From the NCBI GenBank assembly GCA_037954665.1, contig JBBMOL010000039.1, positions 2,170,001 to 2,234,000 of the forward strand: DNA of 64,000 nt, read 5' to 3'. Each line of letters starts with the position of its first letter. The stretch's first letter is position 1. The notes beneath the pieces are model-generated. The model was given only the letters and a program-made list of their open reading frames with translations, was not told the DNA's origin and did not search any database. Origin of the DNA: Laguncularia racemosa. Lineage: Eukaryota; Streptophyta; Magnoliopsida; Myrtales; Combretaceae. The translations under genes and the position numbers were made by a program. Shown here in pieces: positions 24,907 to 35,633 of this stretch.

Positions 24907-25388
24907 GTTCCTCCCTCTCGGAATTCCCTTGTCCACAAGGAAGAGTAAGGATATCTGAGCTTCAAATCTTCCAAAAACTCCCAGGTCGCATCTGCTGGGG
25001 AACGATCTCGCCATAAGATGAGTCCCATGGTTTCCGCTACATTCCCTCTCTTAACCATCTTTCTGTCTAATATTTGTGCTGGATCTAACTCTTCTTCTTC
25101 AGTTACTGCAGGTAGTGAGGGAAGGTAGTCACTTCCAGAGTCGTGGTAATGCTTCAACTATGAAACATGGAAGGTGTGATGTATTCCCACTTCTGTTGGC
25201 AGCTCTAAGCAGTACGCCACTTTCCCTGTCTTGTCTATTACTTTGTAGGGCCCATAATATTTAGCTGCTAGCTTAGGGTTTTGTGTACTCTTTAAGCTTC
25301 CTTGTCGGTAGGGTTGAAGTTTAAGTAAAACCTGATCTCCGATGTTAAACTCTCGATCAGTCCTCTTCCTATTGGCTTGTTGTTTCAT
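24753..25388 (-). pseudogene. Gypsy integrase C-terminal region and chromodomain
   Basis: The minus-strand frame from 25388 reads FNIGDQVLLKLQPYRQGSL, KLAAKYYGPYKVIDK and GIHHTFHVS, the usual post-integrase module. It ends at a stop at about 25158-25160 and resumes as LPSLPAV, DPAQILDRKMVKRGN, LILWRDRSPADATWEFLEDL and RYPYSS. The last is a chromodomain with the conserved ATWE motif; such domains bind modified histone tails and guide integration into heterochromatin. It extends into the 3' LTR. The single in-frame stop separating the two parts is a lesion. Confidence 0.88.
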
Positions 25389-25604
25389 CCTATTCTAGGC
25401 TCTCCGGAGATGAAACTTTAGGATCTTAATTGCTTCTTCCCTTTTAGTCAACATGTTGTCCACAGTGGCATTATGCGAGTCCCCTGGAATGTACGGAAGG
25501 TGTAATGGAGGTGGATATATATATAGGATCTCAAAAGGAGTCTTTTTAGTACTCGAATGGTAGTTAGTGTTATACCACTATTCAGCCACCGCTAAGTATT
25601 GCCC

Positions 25605-26789
25605 TCATTTCCTAGGATTATCACTGGTCATACATCTGAGATAGGTTTCCAGACATCTATTGACCCTCTTCGTTTGTCCATCCGTCTGTGGATGGTAAGC
25701 TGTGGACAAATTCAACTCAACCCCTTGTAGCTTAAAGAATTCCTGCCAGAAGTAACTAATGAATATAGGATCCCGATCACTAGTCAAACTTTCTGGTAAC
25801 CCATGCAGCTTGAACACCTGTTCCTGATATAACTTGGCCACTTGAGGAGCTATGTATGGGTGAGGCAAGGCCAAAAAATGTGCATACTTACTTAGGTGAT
25901 CTACTACTACCATAATCACCTCTCGCCCTTGGGATTTAGGAAGACTTTCTATGAAGTCCATGGTGACTTCAGCCCAACAGGTGTTAGGTACTGGTAATGG
26001 TTGTAGTAACCCCGGTGTAGCTATATTTTCAAATTTGTGTCGTTGGCAAATTTCACAATCTCGTACATATTGCCTCACATCTTTTTCTAGCTTAAGCCAA
26101 TAGAACACAACACCTAATTTCTTGTAAGTAGTATGGGCCCCTGAATGCCCTCCAATTACCCCATCATGATACATTCCCAATGGTCTCCTTCTCAAGGGAC
26201 TCGAAGGTCCTACCACACACTTACCTTTCCTCCTCAACATTCCATGATTCAAGATGAAATTTTTACACACCTTCCCTGTTTCCAGTTGGCTCAAGACATC
26301 TTGGTATCCTCCTGTCAACTTCCAACTATCTCTAATTTCTTGAATCAGTTCAGGGGTGGTGATGGTCACCTTCAGGGTTTTCAACTCAGCAGGACCCAAT
26401 CTGGATAAGGCATCAGCAGCAGTATTAGTTTGTCCACTCTTGTACTGTATCTCGTAATCCATCCCTAGCAACTTAGTTAACCACTTACGTTGACTAGAAG
26501 TAACTAGTCGTTGCTCCAACAAGTGCTTCAAGCTTTGATGGTCAGTTTTGATCACAAAGTGTTGTCCCATCAAGTAGTGCTACCATTTTTCCACTTCATA
26601 TACTAAGGCTAGCAATTCCTTCTCATATACAAATAACCCTTGTTGTCTTTGAGATAAGGTCTTGCTTAGGAAGGCTATTGGGTGTCGTTCTTGCATCAAA
26701 ACGGCTCTAATTCCATCCCTACTAGCATCCGTCTCTACCACAAACCCCTTAGTGTAATCTGGTAAACTTAAAACTGGGGAACTTACCAT
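25605..26789 (-). pseudogene. Gypsy RNase H and integrase
   Basis: 26789-26580 has the RNase H start (VETDASRDGIRAVLMQ, YEKELLALVYEVEKW), then a stop. 26573-25605 continues it (FVIKTDHQSLKHLL, AADALSRL) and runs into integrase: the zinc-binding HHCC module (HDGVIGGHSGAHTTYKKL, CEICQRHK), then catalytic core residues in TMDFIESLP and TSDRDPIF. The third acidic residue of the DDE triad, normally in QTE, reads QTKRVNRCLE, so Glu has become Lys. It ends at a stop at about 25605. The protein would process and insert element cDNA in the nucleus; this copy cannot. Confidence 0.92.
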
Positions 26790-26886
26790 AGCTGCCTTGA
26801 GAGTTTCAAAAGCTTGTAAGCAAGTATGATCCTAATGGAAGTTGTCCTTTTTTTAGCAACAATGTAAGGGGTCTTGCAATAACACT

Positions 26887-27921
26887 CTAACCACGGATGA
26901 ATCTTCTATAATAGCCCGTCAATCCTAAGAAGCCTCTTAATTGCCTTATATTCTTAGGAACTGGCCACTTAACAATGGACTCGATCTTCTTAGGGTCAGT
27001 AGCAACTCCTGCCCTACTCACAATATGCCCCAAGTATTCAATCTGTGTGGCTCCAAAGACATACTTAGACCTCTTAAGGTAAAGCTGTTCTCGTCGAAGA
27101 ACAGCAAATACAGTTCGTAGGTGTTGTCCATGGTCTTCAAGAGTTAGACTGTACACTAAAATATCGTCAAAAAAGACTAAGACGAATTTCCACAGATAGG
27201 CCTTAAATATGTGATTCATAAGTCCTTGGAAGGTAAATGGAGCATTCGTTAAGCCAAAGGGCATTACCAAGAACTCGTAATGCCCTTCATGTGTCTTGAA
27301 GGTTGTCTTGTAGATATCTTCAGGGCACATCCTTATTTGATGATAGCCCGATCTTAAATCGAGTTTGCTGAAATAGGTAGATCCATTTAACTCATCAAAT
27401 AGGTCCTCAACGATAGGTATTGGAAACCTATCCTTAACCGTCTGCCTATTCAACTCGCGGAAGTCAACACACATTCGCCACGTGTTATCCTTCTTCTTCA
27501 CCAAAACTACTGGTGAAACAAATGGGTTGTGGTTGTGTTGAATAGTACCACTCAACAGCATCTCCCTGACCATTTCTTCCAATACCGTCTTCTGTACTGC
27601 AGAATGCCTGTAGGGTCTTATGTTGACTATCTTTGAATCCTCTTGTAATGGTATTCTGTGATCATATACCCGGACTGGAGGTAATCTATGGGGTTCTTCG
27701 AATATATCCAAGAACTCTTCCAGTATATCCATGACCAGAGGGTGCAAACCTTGATGAGACCCATCTTGAGCCCTCTCATCCTTAGCCTGTACCATCCAAC
27801 ACTCACACTGCACAGCTCTTCCACTAGCAATAATTCTACTCAACTCAGATGATTTGATAACCTTCAATTGCTCCCTGTTTCCCACCAATCTGTATTTCTG
27901 TTCATTCAACTCAAAATCCAT
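26887..27921 (-). pseudogene. Gypsy reverse transcriptase
   Basis: 344 codons of Ty3-type RT. Visible motifs: HRIPLQEDSKIVNIRPYR, MLLSGTIQHNHNPFVSPVVL, VKKKDNTWRMCVDFRELN, YFSKLDLRSGYHQIRM, FLVMPFGLTNAPFTFQGLMN, the catalytic box VLVFFDDILVYS, and YLGHIVSRAGVATDPKKI. The frame ends shortly before RNase H (stop near 26887); a stop at about 27928 separates it from protease. The FFDD catalytic box keeps both Asp residues. Confidence 0.94.
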
Positions 27922-27930
27922 GGTTAAGTG

Positions 27931-28437
27931 TTAGAAATTCCAACGTATAGTACCCAATGATCCCAACCAAGGTAGCCCTAGGATAATGTCGCATCCAGAT
28001 AAGGTTAACAAATAAAATTCTACCACAAACTCGTATCCTTGCGTTTTCCAAGTAAAATTGGAAATTTTACTCGTGCTGTAAATCTCGGTGCCATTAGCCA
28101 AGGTTACCTTCATTGGGGAAATGCCAGTAAGAGGGAATTTAAATCCCTTGGCAAGGCATTCATCTATAAAGTTCAATGAACTACCAGTGTCGATGAGAAT
28201 TCCCACCTTCCTTCTTTTGTAGCTCCCTTGTATCTTCATGCTACTTAGAGTGTGTCCTCTTCCAGTATCCAAGGCGTTGAGAGTGAGATTGGCAAAGTCC
28301 ATCTCAACCCCTACTTGAGATCCTTCCTCATCCTCTACCCCTATGGGTTCCTCCTCTGCATCCACTACCAGCATATCCAATCTCTTCTTGCAACGATGTC
28401 CTGGACCAAAGGGTTCATTACACCAGAAGCATTGCAT
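27931..28437 (-). pseudogene. Gypsy gag zinc knuckle and aspartic protease
   Basis: Starts with a CFWCNEPFGPGHRC zinc knuckle at 28437-28390 (the CxxC...GHxC form seen in chromoviruses), an acidic linker, then the protease core ILIDTGSSLNFIDE with intact catalytic Asp, and CDIILGLPWLGSLG. In an active element this enzyme cleaves the polyprotein. The frame ends at about 27931. Confidence 0.9.
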
Positions 28438-28516
28438 CTTCCTTCTCTTCTCTTATAGTTCCTTAGGAGTCAATCTTTTAGTTAGTCACGTTTGAGGGTT
28501 AAATGTGTTTGATGGT

Positions 28517-29410
28517 CTAGGTGGGTTGTAGTATTTGGTGGGATTGTTGGTGTTTGGGTTGATGTTGGTTTTTACTAAAAGGTGGGTAAGGGTTAAGGTT
28601 GGATGTATTTGAATTGTGGGTTATATGGGGTGTCTTAAGGTACTGATTGGTGGACAACAAGTTAGCTTCTTGCAGTTTGGCTAGTGAGTAAGTTTCTTGT
28701 AGGGTTTGAAGGTTAAACATTCTAATAGGGTACTGTATGGATGGATGCAAACCACTCATAAAACAACTAATCAAGTAATTTTCTAGTAGTCTAACTTGAG
28801 TAACTAGGTATTCGAACTCCTCTAGATAATCTTGCAACAATCCTTGCTAGTGTAACTCCTTAAGTTCAGCCATAGGGTCCTCATAAGCCTTCTCCCCAAA
28901 TCTGGCTTATAAAGCCTTAACCAATTCATTCCAAGTGACAACATGGTTTTCCTCAAGGGTCTGACTGTATGCATGATACCATTTCAAAGCCTTTCCCTCT
29001 AAATACATGGCTACCACCCTAATTTTCCAGTCCTCTAGAGTTGAATCAATTTTGAAATATTGTTGTGCCTTGTATAACCAATCCTTAATGTCGTGGGCAT
29101 CAAAAGTTGGGAAATCCACCCTAGGTGCTCGTGTTTGCAAATGGTTTCCTATAGCTACAGTGTGAGCTAATGCTAACCCATGTTTATCATCATTTTCAGG
29201 CAACTTACCAGAATCTATTGTCGTAGAGCCAAATGCTTCCAACCGGTCAGATTTACTCGTCTTTAGTTCTGCAATGGTGAGTATATGTTGATCCATCAGT
29301 TTTTGCATCCTTTTGAGTTTGTCATGAATGGGTTTAAGGGCTTCTTCTGTGTGTTCCTTCACAGCATAACGCACGGCTTCATCAAGCTTCTTGGATTCAT
29401 GGGTCTCCAT
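28517..29410 (-). pseudogene. Gypsy gag capsid region
   Basis: The start Met at 29410 sits just inside the PBS. The first frame (29410-28907) has a coiled-coil-like KLDEAVRYAVKEHTEEALK start, then the retrotransposon-gag fold signatures RVDFPTFDAHDIKDWLYKA and WKIRVVAMYLEGKALKWYHA. After a stop at about 28904-28906 it continues at 28840-28517 with YLEEFEYLVTQVRLLE and CFMSGLHPSIQ, then a low-complexity Asn/His/Gln/Pro tail. It forms the capsid shell in active relatives. At least two stops break it. Confidence 0.9.
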
Positions 29411-29434
29411 GGTAACAACCGCTTTGATACCACT

Positions 29435-29946
29435 TGTAATGGGGATACTTGGGTCAATTCGAATGCAAATTGATCAGCCAAATTCGGAGGAAAATTTATG
29501 CTTTTTTTATTCACTAAAAAAAACTTTCTTTTTCCTCTCTTACATGAATATATGTATTATTGTCTCTTTCTTCTTTAGATAAGGTTGTTGCTAAATTCTT
29601 AACAACCCATGTGAGTTATGGTATTTCTGGAATCTGATTTCCTGGGCGGGCTTTAATGGATGATGGACTGCCTACAGCATTGGGCCATTCTTCTTCATAG
29701 GCCGCATAGTTGTCCACGAGCCTTAGCCTGTTACCCAACTACCCGGCCTCAGTCCACTACCCGTGACCGACCACAGTACTCTTCCGGACCTACTACACGC
29801 GTGCCATCACTTCACTTCTTTTTTCTCCAGCTCTGACAACTGTTCCTCCAGCTACTTTCCCTTTCTGCTTCTCGACTATCTCATCTTCACAATAAGAAAC
29901 CCTCGACTTTTCCACCAAAAAACCTAATTCGATTTCCCCCGTTACA
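29435..29946 (-). repeat. 5' LTR of the gypsy element
   Basis: Near-identical partner of 24391-24906. The PBS TGGTATCAAAGC (minus strand) lies just inside it. The following AACTT is the target-site duplication. Confidence 0.95.
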
Positions 29947-30013
29947 AACTTACTCTTGTGCGTCAACCCTAAAATCTAGTATCAAAGCGAGGTTTGAGAT
30001 TAGGGTTTTCTTA

Positions 30014-30930
30014 GTGATGAAAGATCTAAAAAGAAAAAAAAAATCAAATCTTGGGAAGATGTTCGCCGATCAATCATGGATTGAAGTGGAGAAGTTCGAT
30101 GTAAAGGGTTTCAAGTTATTGAAGTTAAAGATGGAGGCTTTGCTTGTGGATAGAGATTTGTGGTATGTAATTGAAGAAGATAAACCTGAGTTAATTACCA
30201 TGGAGAAAGCGAAGGAGGAAGAGATTGCGACTACATCCACTCAATTGAAGGTGTGGATCAGCAACGATCGGAAAGCACAAAGCCTGATTTGGCTATGCCT
30301 CGCTAATAACGTCTTGGTGAACATGACCTCTGAGAAGATAGTGAAGGATCTCTAGATTAAATTAGGAAGCCTTTATTAGAGCAAATCGCTCGTGAACATG
30401 TTGTTTTTACGAAAGTGACTATACAACCTTCGGATGAGTGAAGGTGATTCCTTTTCTGCACACTTAAACGATTTTAATACTATCTGTAGGTAGCTTGCAT
30501 CTATTGATGTTAATCAGGATGAGGAGGATAAAGCATGTACTTTGTTGTGTTCGTTACCTAATTCATGGGAACATATAATTGTTTCGATTGGCACTGGTGT
30601 TAGTGCGCTGTCATTTGAGAATGTTGTGTTTGCTTTATTGTTTGAGGAGATGAGAAGAGCAGGTTTTGATAATGCAACGAATGATGCTCTTTTCATAAGA
30701 GGAAGGAATAGTGAATGATCCAAATCTAGATTTGTTAGCAGGAATAAGTCCAGAGGAAGATTTAAAAGTTGTGATCGATCCAAAATAAAGTGCTGGAAGT
30801 GTGGAAAAATTGGACACTTGAAGAAGGATTGTAGAAGCAAAAGTGTAGGTCCAGAGAAGCGAGATGACATATCATCGTCTAGTACAAAGAAAGATGATGA
30901 TAGTAATGTGAGAGCCATGTATCTCATCTC
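30014..30930 (+). pseudogene. Copia gag (first copia element)
   Basis: 30014-30355 gives the gag N-terminal half (FDVKGFKLLKLKMEALLVDR, LWYVIEED, WISNDRKAQSLIWLCLANNV). A stop at about 30354 is followed by shifted continuations including EDKACTLLCSLPNSWEH near 30520 and a CCHC zinc knuckle near 30788 (CWKCGKIGHLKKDC). Gag packages element RNA in cytoplasmic particles. Multiple stops and shifts show decay. Confidence 0.85.
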
Positions 30931-30939
30931 AGGTTGACC

Positions 30940-31965
30940 GCAATGTGTGAATAATTGATACTAGAGCGTCTTTTCATATAACACCTCATAGAGATTGGTT
31001 CTACTGTTATGAACCATATCAAGGAGGTACAATGCAAATGGGAGATGATTTAACACTTGACATTATCAATCGTGGAAAGGTGAAGCTGAAGATGAAGGAT
31101 GGGACAGTCAAGAATCTTCCGGATATGATGTATTTTCCTGGTCTTACTAGGAATCTTCCAGATGTGATGTATATGGTAGATGTTGGTATTACTTTCATCG
31201 GTGATAAGTATTCATGTAAGCTAATTCGTGGATTTATAGTGATTACTAGAGGCGAACAGTGTAGGAAGCCATGGAAATTGCTAGGAAGCACAGTGATTAG
31301 TGGTGAGAGTTATATCACAAAGTAGGTGAAAGAAGATTCTGCAATGCTATGGCATCGGAGATTGGGTCATATTGGTGAGAAAAGATTGGTGACCCTTGCT
31401 TCAAAGAAGATGGCGGATGGAATCCCAAGCTGTTCAATGGGTTTCGGATTCTATGAATATTGTTTACATGGAAAACAGAATCGGGTATCTTTTGAATCCA
31501 TAGAGGGGAGAGCAAAAGGGATTCTGGATTTAATTTACAGTGACGTTTTCAGTCCTTCACCTGTTAGAAAATCAAGGTATTATGTTTCCTTTATTGATGA
31601 TTATTCTAGATATGTGTGGATATATTTCTTGCAGAGAAAGGATGATGTGTTAGAAAATTTTCGTGAATTTAAAGCTTTCGTAGAAAATCAAATTGATGGA
31701 AAGATTAAAGTGTTGCGAACTGACAATGAAGGAGAATTCTATTCAGCGAAATTTAATTAATTCTGTGTAACTAATGGCATAACAAGGAGGAAAACCACAC
31801 CATATTCACCTTAGCAAAATGGGGGTAGCAGAGAGACGTAATCAATCCCTCATGGAGAAAGCAAGGAGTATGTTCAATGGTGCAAACTTAGCAACTAAAT
31901 TTTAGATAGAAGTAGTGGCTACTGCGTGTTATCTAAAGAAGAGGTCTCCCACATCAGCTTTGAAA
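30940..31965 (+). pseudogene. Copia protease and integrase (first copia element)
   Basis: Protease near 30952 reads IIDTRASFHITPHRDW; the normal D-S-G core has become D-T-R. The pre-integrase segment MLWHRRLGHIGEKRL is at about 31343 and CLHGKQNRVSFESIEG near 31460. The integrase core has DLIYSDVFSP and VLRTDNEGEFYSAKFN (both Asp kept), then a stop at 31758. The third part (VAERRNQSLMEKARSM) is in another frame because a G run near 31817-31822 seems to carry one extra base. Confidence 0.88.
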
Positions 31966-33240
31966 GATTAGACACCATTTGAGGCACTATTCAAAAAGAA
32001 GCCAAATATATCTCATGTTAGAGTATTTGGTTGTGAAACGTATGTGCATGTACCTAAGGAAAAGAGGAATAAGCTTGAAAGCAAAAGAGAGAAGTGTATC
32101 TTCATTGGGTACAAAGATGGTATTAAAGGGTATAAGCTGTAGAATCCTGATACTAAACATATCATTTACAGCAAAGATGTGGTATTTAGAGAATCTACGA
32201 TAAATCATATTGTTTCACAGACTCCTGAAGAATCACAGACAGTTGAGTTAGATGTTGGTTTATAAGGAAAGACAGAGGCTACATAATTTGAAACAGAAAA
32301 TTCAAATTCTAAAAATGATGAGCTTGATGTGGAGGATGATATTGTAGATTTTGATACTGAGTTTGAAGTTGAAGCTCTACCTAAACCGGCCTTAAGGAGG
32401 TCCGCAAGGCAAAGAAGACCACTTGAGAGGTATACTTTATTTGCCAATAATGCAAATTGTGCTTTAACTATTACAGGTGATGATCCAAATAACCTTAAGG
32501 AAGCAAAAGGTGTTAAAGATGCAAAATGGTGGGAGAAAGCCATGATGGATGAGATAAACTCATTGGGTAAAAACAGAACGTGGAATTTAGTAAAATTACC
32601 TACAAATCGGAAGGCAATTGGTTGTAAGTAGGTATTCAATAAGAAGGTATCCGCAGATAGAGATATAGAACGATATAAAGCTCGTTTAGTTGCAAAGGGA
32701 TGTTCTCATATAAAAGGAGTCGATTATGGTGAGATTTTTTCTCTAGTTACTAAATTAAATTCTATAAGACTTATTTTATCTGTAGCAGTTGCATATAATC
32801 TAGAGGTAGAGTAGCTTGATGTAAAAACAGCTTTCCTACATTGTGACTTGAAGGAGGATATTTACATGAAGCAACCGGATGAGTTTGTGGTCAAGGGAAA
32901 AGAAGATTTTTTTTTTTTTGCAAAATAAACAAGTCTTTATATAGCCTAAAACAATCTCCAAGAATGTGGTATTAGAAGTTTAACTCCTATGCATTGAAGC
33001 TTGGCTTTATTCATTGGGATGTTGATCATTGTGTTTATGTGAAGAGGTCAGATGATGATTTCGTTATTTTAACCTTATATGTTGATGATATGTTGCTAGT
33101 TGGGAATAGTATGAGTATGATCAGTACTATGAAAAGATTGTTGGGAAAAGAGTTTGAGATGAAAGACTTAGGCCCACTTCATTTTAGGCATGCAAATAAA
33201 AAAGGGAGCAAGAGAATGGAAATTTGTGGTTAAGTCATAA
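31966..33240 (+). pseudogene. Copia integrase tail and reverse transcriptase (first copia element)
   Basis: The integrase tail is readable near 32015 (HVRVFGCETYVHVPKEKRN). RT begins at about 32525 (AKWWEKAMMDEINSLGKNRT) and continues YKARLVAKGCSHIKGVDYGE and LDVKTAFLHCDLKEDIYMKQ. A 13-base T run at 32908-32920 breaks the frame. The YVDD catalytic motif is at about 33080 (LTLYVDDMLLVGNS), followed by EFEMKDLGPLHF. Several stops. Confidence 0.88.
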
Positions 33241-33511
33241 GAAATATGTTGAAGATGTGCTGAAAAGATTCAATATGATAGACTATAAGTCAGTAAAGAC
33301 TCCTATGTCCACAAGTTCCAAGTTATTAGCATCCCAATGTCTCAAGACTTAAGAGGAAATTGAAGAGATGGCAATAGTTCCATATGTAAGTGTAGTGAGG
33401 AGCTCGATGTATGTCATGGTATGTACTTGTCCAAATATTGCTCAAGCAGTGAGAGTATTGAGCATATATATGTCCAATCCAAGAAAAGAGCATTAGATAG
33501 CTATAAAGAGG

Positions 33512-34231
33512 GTGCTTTGTTATCTTCACAGTACATCTGATTTTGAGTTATGTTATGAAGGCATGGAAAGCTCAAATAAACAGCAAGCATTAGAACTAAA
33601 GTGTTTTGTTGATGCTGATTGGGGAGGTGACATTGATAGCAAAAGCTTAACCAACGATTATGTTATTTCCTTATTCAGCAAAGCTATAAGTTGGATGAGT
33701 AAGAGACAAAGCACGGTTGCTTTATCTAGTACTGAAGTAGAATACATGGCTCTTACTCATACTGCTAAGGAAGTGATCTGGATAAGTAAATTGTGTAGAG
33801 AGCTTAGTTCTACACAAAGAGGAGTGAAGATTGGATGTGATAGCCAAAGTGCTATATTTTTGGCTAAAAATCCCGATTTTCATGGAAGAACAAAGCATAT
33901 TGATATACAATATCACTTCATTCGAGAGAAATTAAAACAGAAAGTTATAGTGCTGGAAAAAGTTGACACACAGGTGAATAGTGTAGATTTTTTAACCAAG
34001 GCAGTAAATGTTGAAAAGTTTGAATGGTGTACAACTGTGTTGGGTTTAAAAAGGCATGGAAAGTGTTCACCAAGTGAGAGAATGTTGGGGTGTAGCTCAT
34101 ACTCCCCTACGATAGAAAAGTACGTGGATCCTACTCATATTTGTTCATTAAAAGGCATTTGTAGCTTAAAAAGGCAACGCCCTCTGGAAACCAAAGGGCT
34201 TTTAGTAATTAAGCTCATATTTGTTTATTAA
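33512..34231 (+). pseudogene. Copia RNase H (first copia element)
   Basis: A long open stretch with the copia RNase H motifs LKCFVDADWGGDIDSK, SWMSKRQSTVALSSTEVEYM, KIGCDSQSAIFLAKNP and HGRTKHIDIQYHFIRE, then VDFLTKAV. The frame runs on past the PPT into the right LTR, so the real end is near 34080. RNase H removes the RNA template during reverse transcription. This is the best-preserved part of the element. Confidence 0.9.
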
Positions 34232-34427
34232 AAGTTTGGCTTGAGCCCATGAATAGTTGTTACTATATATTATCTTTTTCACTTATAATTGTGTAATGAA
34301 AAATGAGAGAGTAAAGTGCTAATTATAATGGAATCCTCTACTGGACGTAGCCTTAATTAAAGGGTGAATCAAGATAAAATCTTGTACTTTTATTTTTTCT
34401 TCCTCTTTTAACTTACTCTTGTGTGCA
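34083..34427 (+). repeat. Right LTR of the first copia element
   Basis: 345 bp, preceded by the PPT and followed by the TAACT target duplication at 34428-34432. It contains the uninterrupted sequence TTTTAACTTACTCTTG at about 34407-34422, which is the un-duplicated form of the site where the gypsy element entered the left LTR. Confidence 0.9.
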
Positions 34428-34432
34428 TAACT

Positions 34433-35633
34433 AACCATATGTGATGCAAATATCGCATACTAGCATAGCTTCTTGCAAGAATCCCATTGGTGTAAAGCTT
34501 TGAGGATTATAAGGGGATCTCACGAGAGCTCAGTCAAATGCATGAACAACTTTCAAGTTAGTGGCTCACAAATAACGTCGTAAGATTTTTTCTTGTTTGA
34601 GCAAACCTATCCATCTACCATGTAATGGTAATAACCTTTAATCAATGCAAATATTTATGTCATATTTTAACTTAAGCCAAATCATTTATTAGTCTATTTT
34701 AAGGTGATTAAATAATATTTTCCAACATCCAATCATTTCACAAAGCATAATAATTCGCTAAGGAAGCATATGTGACCATTTAATCAAATGATTAAAAAAT
34801 GTACTGTGTTTCACATGGGAAATCATATCAATTTCATCCAACACCAATTTAGTTATATCACCGGGTTTGCTACAGAGTTATATTACGATAACGACTATGT
34901 CTATTTAATGTAATAGAACATGCTGGAGTTTATAATTTATGAAAGGGGGTGATTAAACATGACCAAGAAGGGACAAAAAAAGGAACAGGGAAAGGCCCCT
35001 ACCGGTCGGACTGGACACCATCTTGGAATAAAGCCAGTGGTTATTTTAATTGGGGTTTGGACACTAGTTCTTCTAGCGTTTGGATGGTATGTGTTTTAGT
35101 AATATCACCATGATGGTGGCTTTGCTACTGCCATAACATTGGGTGTTTTAATACTACCATCACGATGATAGCTTCACTACCATCATGACAGTAAGCTTTG
35201 TTTACCTTTGAAGCTTGCTATAACATACAGATCATTCACAAAACATACAACAAACTCCATTCTGACCTCATAAACAATCAAACACCGTTTCAAATGACAC
35301 TGCAACATACTAAACCCATCGAGTAATCAACAAGCAAAACATGTATTGTAATTTATCTAATTCCCACTGACCTTTGCCTCCTGTTTTAGCTGAAATAATC
35401 TTTAAGTCGATGTGACAAATCAAAGGACTCACCTATAATTAATCAAAGCCATCCATTAGTAAGCTATTTGGCTACCCCAAACTTAAATTAGTCCACTGTG
35501 TTTGAATATGAATTGAGTTTTGTAACGTTCATACTTTTAGTTTCTACCAAGAACTTGTTGCTTCCTCGAGTTGAATTTGTTTTCAAGCAATTTGTGATTT
35601 CATAAAAACCAAAACACCCTGAATACAAGTCAT
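34433..35633. other. Intergenic region with a short palindromic repeat cluster
   Basis: No recognised host gene. A tiny open frame at 34959-35099 is listed separately. 35104-35200 contains related imperfect hairpin words (CACCATGATGGTG at 35106-35118, CTACCATCACGATGATAG, CTACCATCATGACAGTA). The rest is plain AT-rich DNA. Confidence 0.5.
34959..35099 (+). CDS. Possible 46-residue membrane microprotein frame, doubtful
   Basis: ATG to TAG gives 46 codons. Residues 1-25 are rich in Lys, Gln and Gly (starting MTKKGQKKEQGK); residues 26-46 form one strongly hydrophobic stretch ending GVWTLVLLAFGWYVF, long enough to cross a membrane once. A purine-rich GAAAGGGGGTG sits 7 bases before the ATG, resembling a bacterial ribosome-binding site, and the frame is less AT-rich than its surroundings. 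I do not recognise a family. It could be chance, a relic of bacterial or organelle DNA, or a small plant gene. No neighbour supports a function. Confidence 0.15.
   Translation: MTKKGQKKEQGKAPTGRTGHHLGIKPVVILIGVWTLVLLAFGWYVF

Larger units (their letters stand above)
24391..29946 (-). mobile_element. Ty3/gypsy chromovirus-type retrotransposon, complete but inactivated
   Basis: Two LTRs of 516 and 512 bp (24391-24906 and 29435-29946), starting TGTAA and ending TTACA, differ by about 18 substitutions and two small indels by eye (about 3.5 percent), so this insertion is fairly recent. The target duplication AACTT lies at 24386-24390 and 29947-29951. On the minus strand come PBS (TGGTATCAAAGC, about 29421-29432), gag, a zinc knuckle, protease, RT, RNase H, integrase and a chromodomain, then a PPT (GAGAGGGAGGAAC, 24907-24919). 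That order, with integrase last and a chromodomain, is diagnostic of Metaviridae chromoviruses. Several in-frame stops and an integrase Glu-to-Lys change indicate it is dead. Confidence 0.96.
24145..34427 (+). mobile_element. Ty1/copia retrotransposon, decayed, with a gypsy element nested in its left LTR
   Basis: The left LTR is 24145-24390 plus 29952-29965; the right LTR is 34083-34427. Both start TGTTGGGG and end with TTGTG...CA. The 5-bp target duplication TAACT lies at 24140-24144 and 34428-34432. A diverged PBS (AGTATCAAAGC) at 29978 follows the left LTR, and a PPT (AAGTGAGAGAA) ends at 34082 before the right LTR. The left LTR lacks roughly 85 bp present in the right one. Coding order gag-PR-IN-RT-RH on the + strand is copia, with many stops. 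The nested gypsy insertion at 24391-29946 adds 5.56 kb, so the original element was about 4.7 kb. Confidence 0.92.

Noticed and set aside
30514..30927. Minus-strand 137-codon frame
   Set aside because: Shadow of the copia gag and zinc-knuckle region, which reads correctly on the + strand.
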